NCBI GenBank assembly: GCA_016931665.1
Contig: JAFGEH010000164.1
Location: 1 to 14,425, forward strand
Source of the DNA: Candidatus Cloacimonadota bacterium
GTDB taxonomy: Bacteria; Cloacimonadota; Cloacimonadia; Cloacimonadales; TCS61
DNA: 14,425 nt
Direction of reading: 5' to 3'
In this document: positions 13,947-14,425 of the stretch, in pieces
Position numbering within the stretch: position 1 is the first letter of the stretch
How the letters are laid out: each line of letters starts with the position of its first letter
Notes under the pieces: generated by a model
What the model saw: the letters and a program-made list of their open reading frames with translations, nothing else
What the model was told of the DNA's origin: nothing
Databases searched by the model: none
Translations under genes and position numbers: made by a program

Positions 13947-14425
13947 AAACAGTATTATTGATATTAATCGGGATACTCTTGATTGTTATCTTTTTCCTGT
14001 TACAGGAAAACCGCAGAATAACATTTCAAATCAAACAGCAGCAACAAGAAATCAAAGCTTCCGGTGAATATATAAGAATCCTCAATAGTCGTCTGCTAGA
14101 AAATAAATTTACAGAAGAAGCACCGGGAGACAAAGATAGCAGAATAAGAGAGCTGCTTGCTGATTACCTGAATGAAAAACAATCTGAGGGAAGTGAAATC
14201 TATCATCAAGCCAGAAAAATAGAACGCGAAAAAATGTTTATCCCTGATTTATTGCCCCTCAAAGGCGATTACCAGATGAGTCAGGGTTTCAAATCTGATC
14301 ATCAGGGTTTGGATTTTGCTGCCCCCCTGGGTAGAGAAGTACTGTCAGCAGCAGCAGGTTTGGTAACCGCGGTATATCGCGATAAATATTTCGGTAATGT
14401 TATCGAAATTGACCATTTAAATGGG
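13943..14425 (+). CDS. Membrane-anchored M23 peptidase, N-terminal part (cut by window edge)
   Basis: 161 residues are visible, open to the right edge. MKTVLLILIGILLIVIFFLL is a single N-terminal transmembrane helix, followed by a Gln/Glu/Lys-rich likely coiled coil (about 22-95) and the start of an M23 (LytM) domain: MSQGFKSDHQGLDFAAPLG, where H119 and D123 (HQGLD) are the first zinc/catalytic residues, then YFGNVIEIDH. The HLH motif would lie beyond the window. The ATG overlaps the parB stop by four bases (ATGA). A coiled-coil M23 protein next to parAB and often to bactofilin is a shape-determination arrangement in several phyla (for example Csd1/Csd2-type proteins with bactofilin); whether bactofilin follows here cannot be seen. 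Confidence 0.9.
   Translation, partial: MKTVLLILIGILLIVIFFLLQENRRITFQIKQQQQEIKASGEYIRILNSRLLENKFTEEAPGDKDSRIRELLADYLNEKQSEGSEIYHQARKIEREKMFIPDLLPLKGDYQMSQGFKSDHQGLDFAAPLGREVLSAAAGLVTAVYRDKYFGNVIEIDHLNG

Noticed and set aside
1..14425. tRNA, rRNA, CRISPR array, insertion sequence or transposase
   Set aside because: I saw no cloverleaf, regularly spaced repeat series, terminal inverted repeats or transposase domains on either strand.

Overview
The window looks like chromosomal DNA of a Gram-negative, probably anaerobic bacterium of the FCB superphylum; I lean towards Cloacimonadota or a relative. Reasons: an outer-membrane-type barrel protein with a signal peptide; a short RpoD-like sigma factor without region 1.1 whose region 2.4 resembles the Bacteroidetes type; a two-cluster ferredoxin; moderate GC; dense operons with TAATG/ATGA overlaps. 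This placement is inferred from protein character only.

Layout. (1) 1-317, minus: 5' part of the elongation factor P gene, cut by the window edge. (2) 523-3241, minus: a three-gene accessory operon encoding a CPBP-family membrane protein with a degenerate first motif, a condensation/alcohol-acyltransferase-like enzyme, and a zinc-ribbon six-helix membrane protein resembling DUF6320. (3) 3459-9196, plus: a long operon encoding an outer membrane protein, a truncated RecJ-like N-terminus, a 58-residue 2[4Fe-4S] ferredoxin, a geranylgeranyl-reductase-family flavoprotein, a dolichol/phytol-kinase-like CTP-dependent lipid kinase, a DPM1/GtrB-type polyprenyl-phosphate glycosyltransferase, and a eukaryotic-type UDP-glucose pyrophosphorylase. 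(4) 9187-11582, minus, converging on the previous operon with a 10-base overlap: acylphosphatase, LysM-LysM-M23 peptidase, MerR/HspR-like regulator and the RpoD-like sigma factor, read from a promoter with perfect -35 and -10 hexamers. (5) 11726 to the right edge, plus: rsmG, parA, parB and the start of a membrane-anchored M23 peptidase, all overlapping by 1-4 bases. A near-perfect parS site lies inside rsmG.

The part most likely to hold something undescribed is 4933-9196. Ferredoxin, prenyl reductase, CTP-dependent prenol kinase, prenyl-phosphate sugar transferase and UDP-glucose synthase together read like a self-contained bacterial route for making a saturated (dolichol-like) lipid phosphate and loading it with sugar. 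The alternative is saturation of archaeal-type ether lipids or of quinone side chains. The individual family assignments are firm; the pathway is inference. The right-hand block is a chromosome segregation cluster of the kind usually found near oriC, coupled to cell-wall remodelling.
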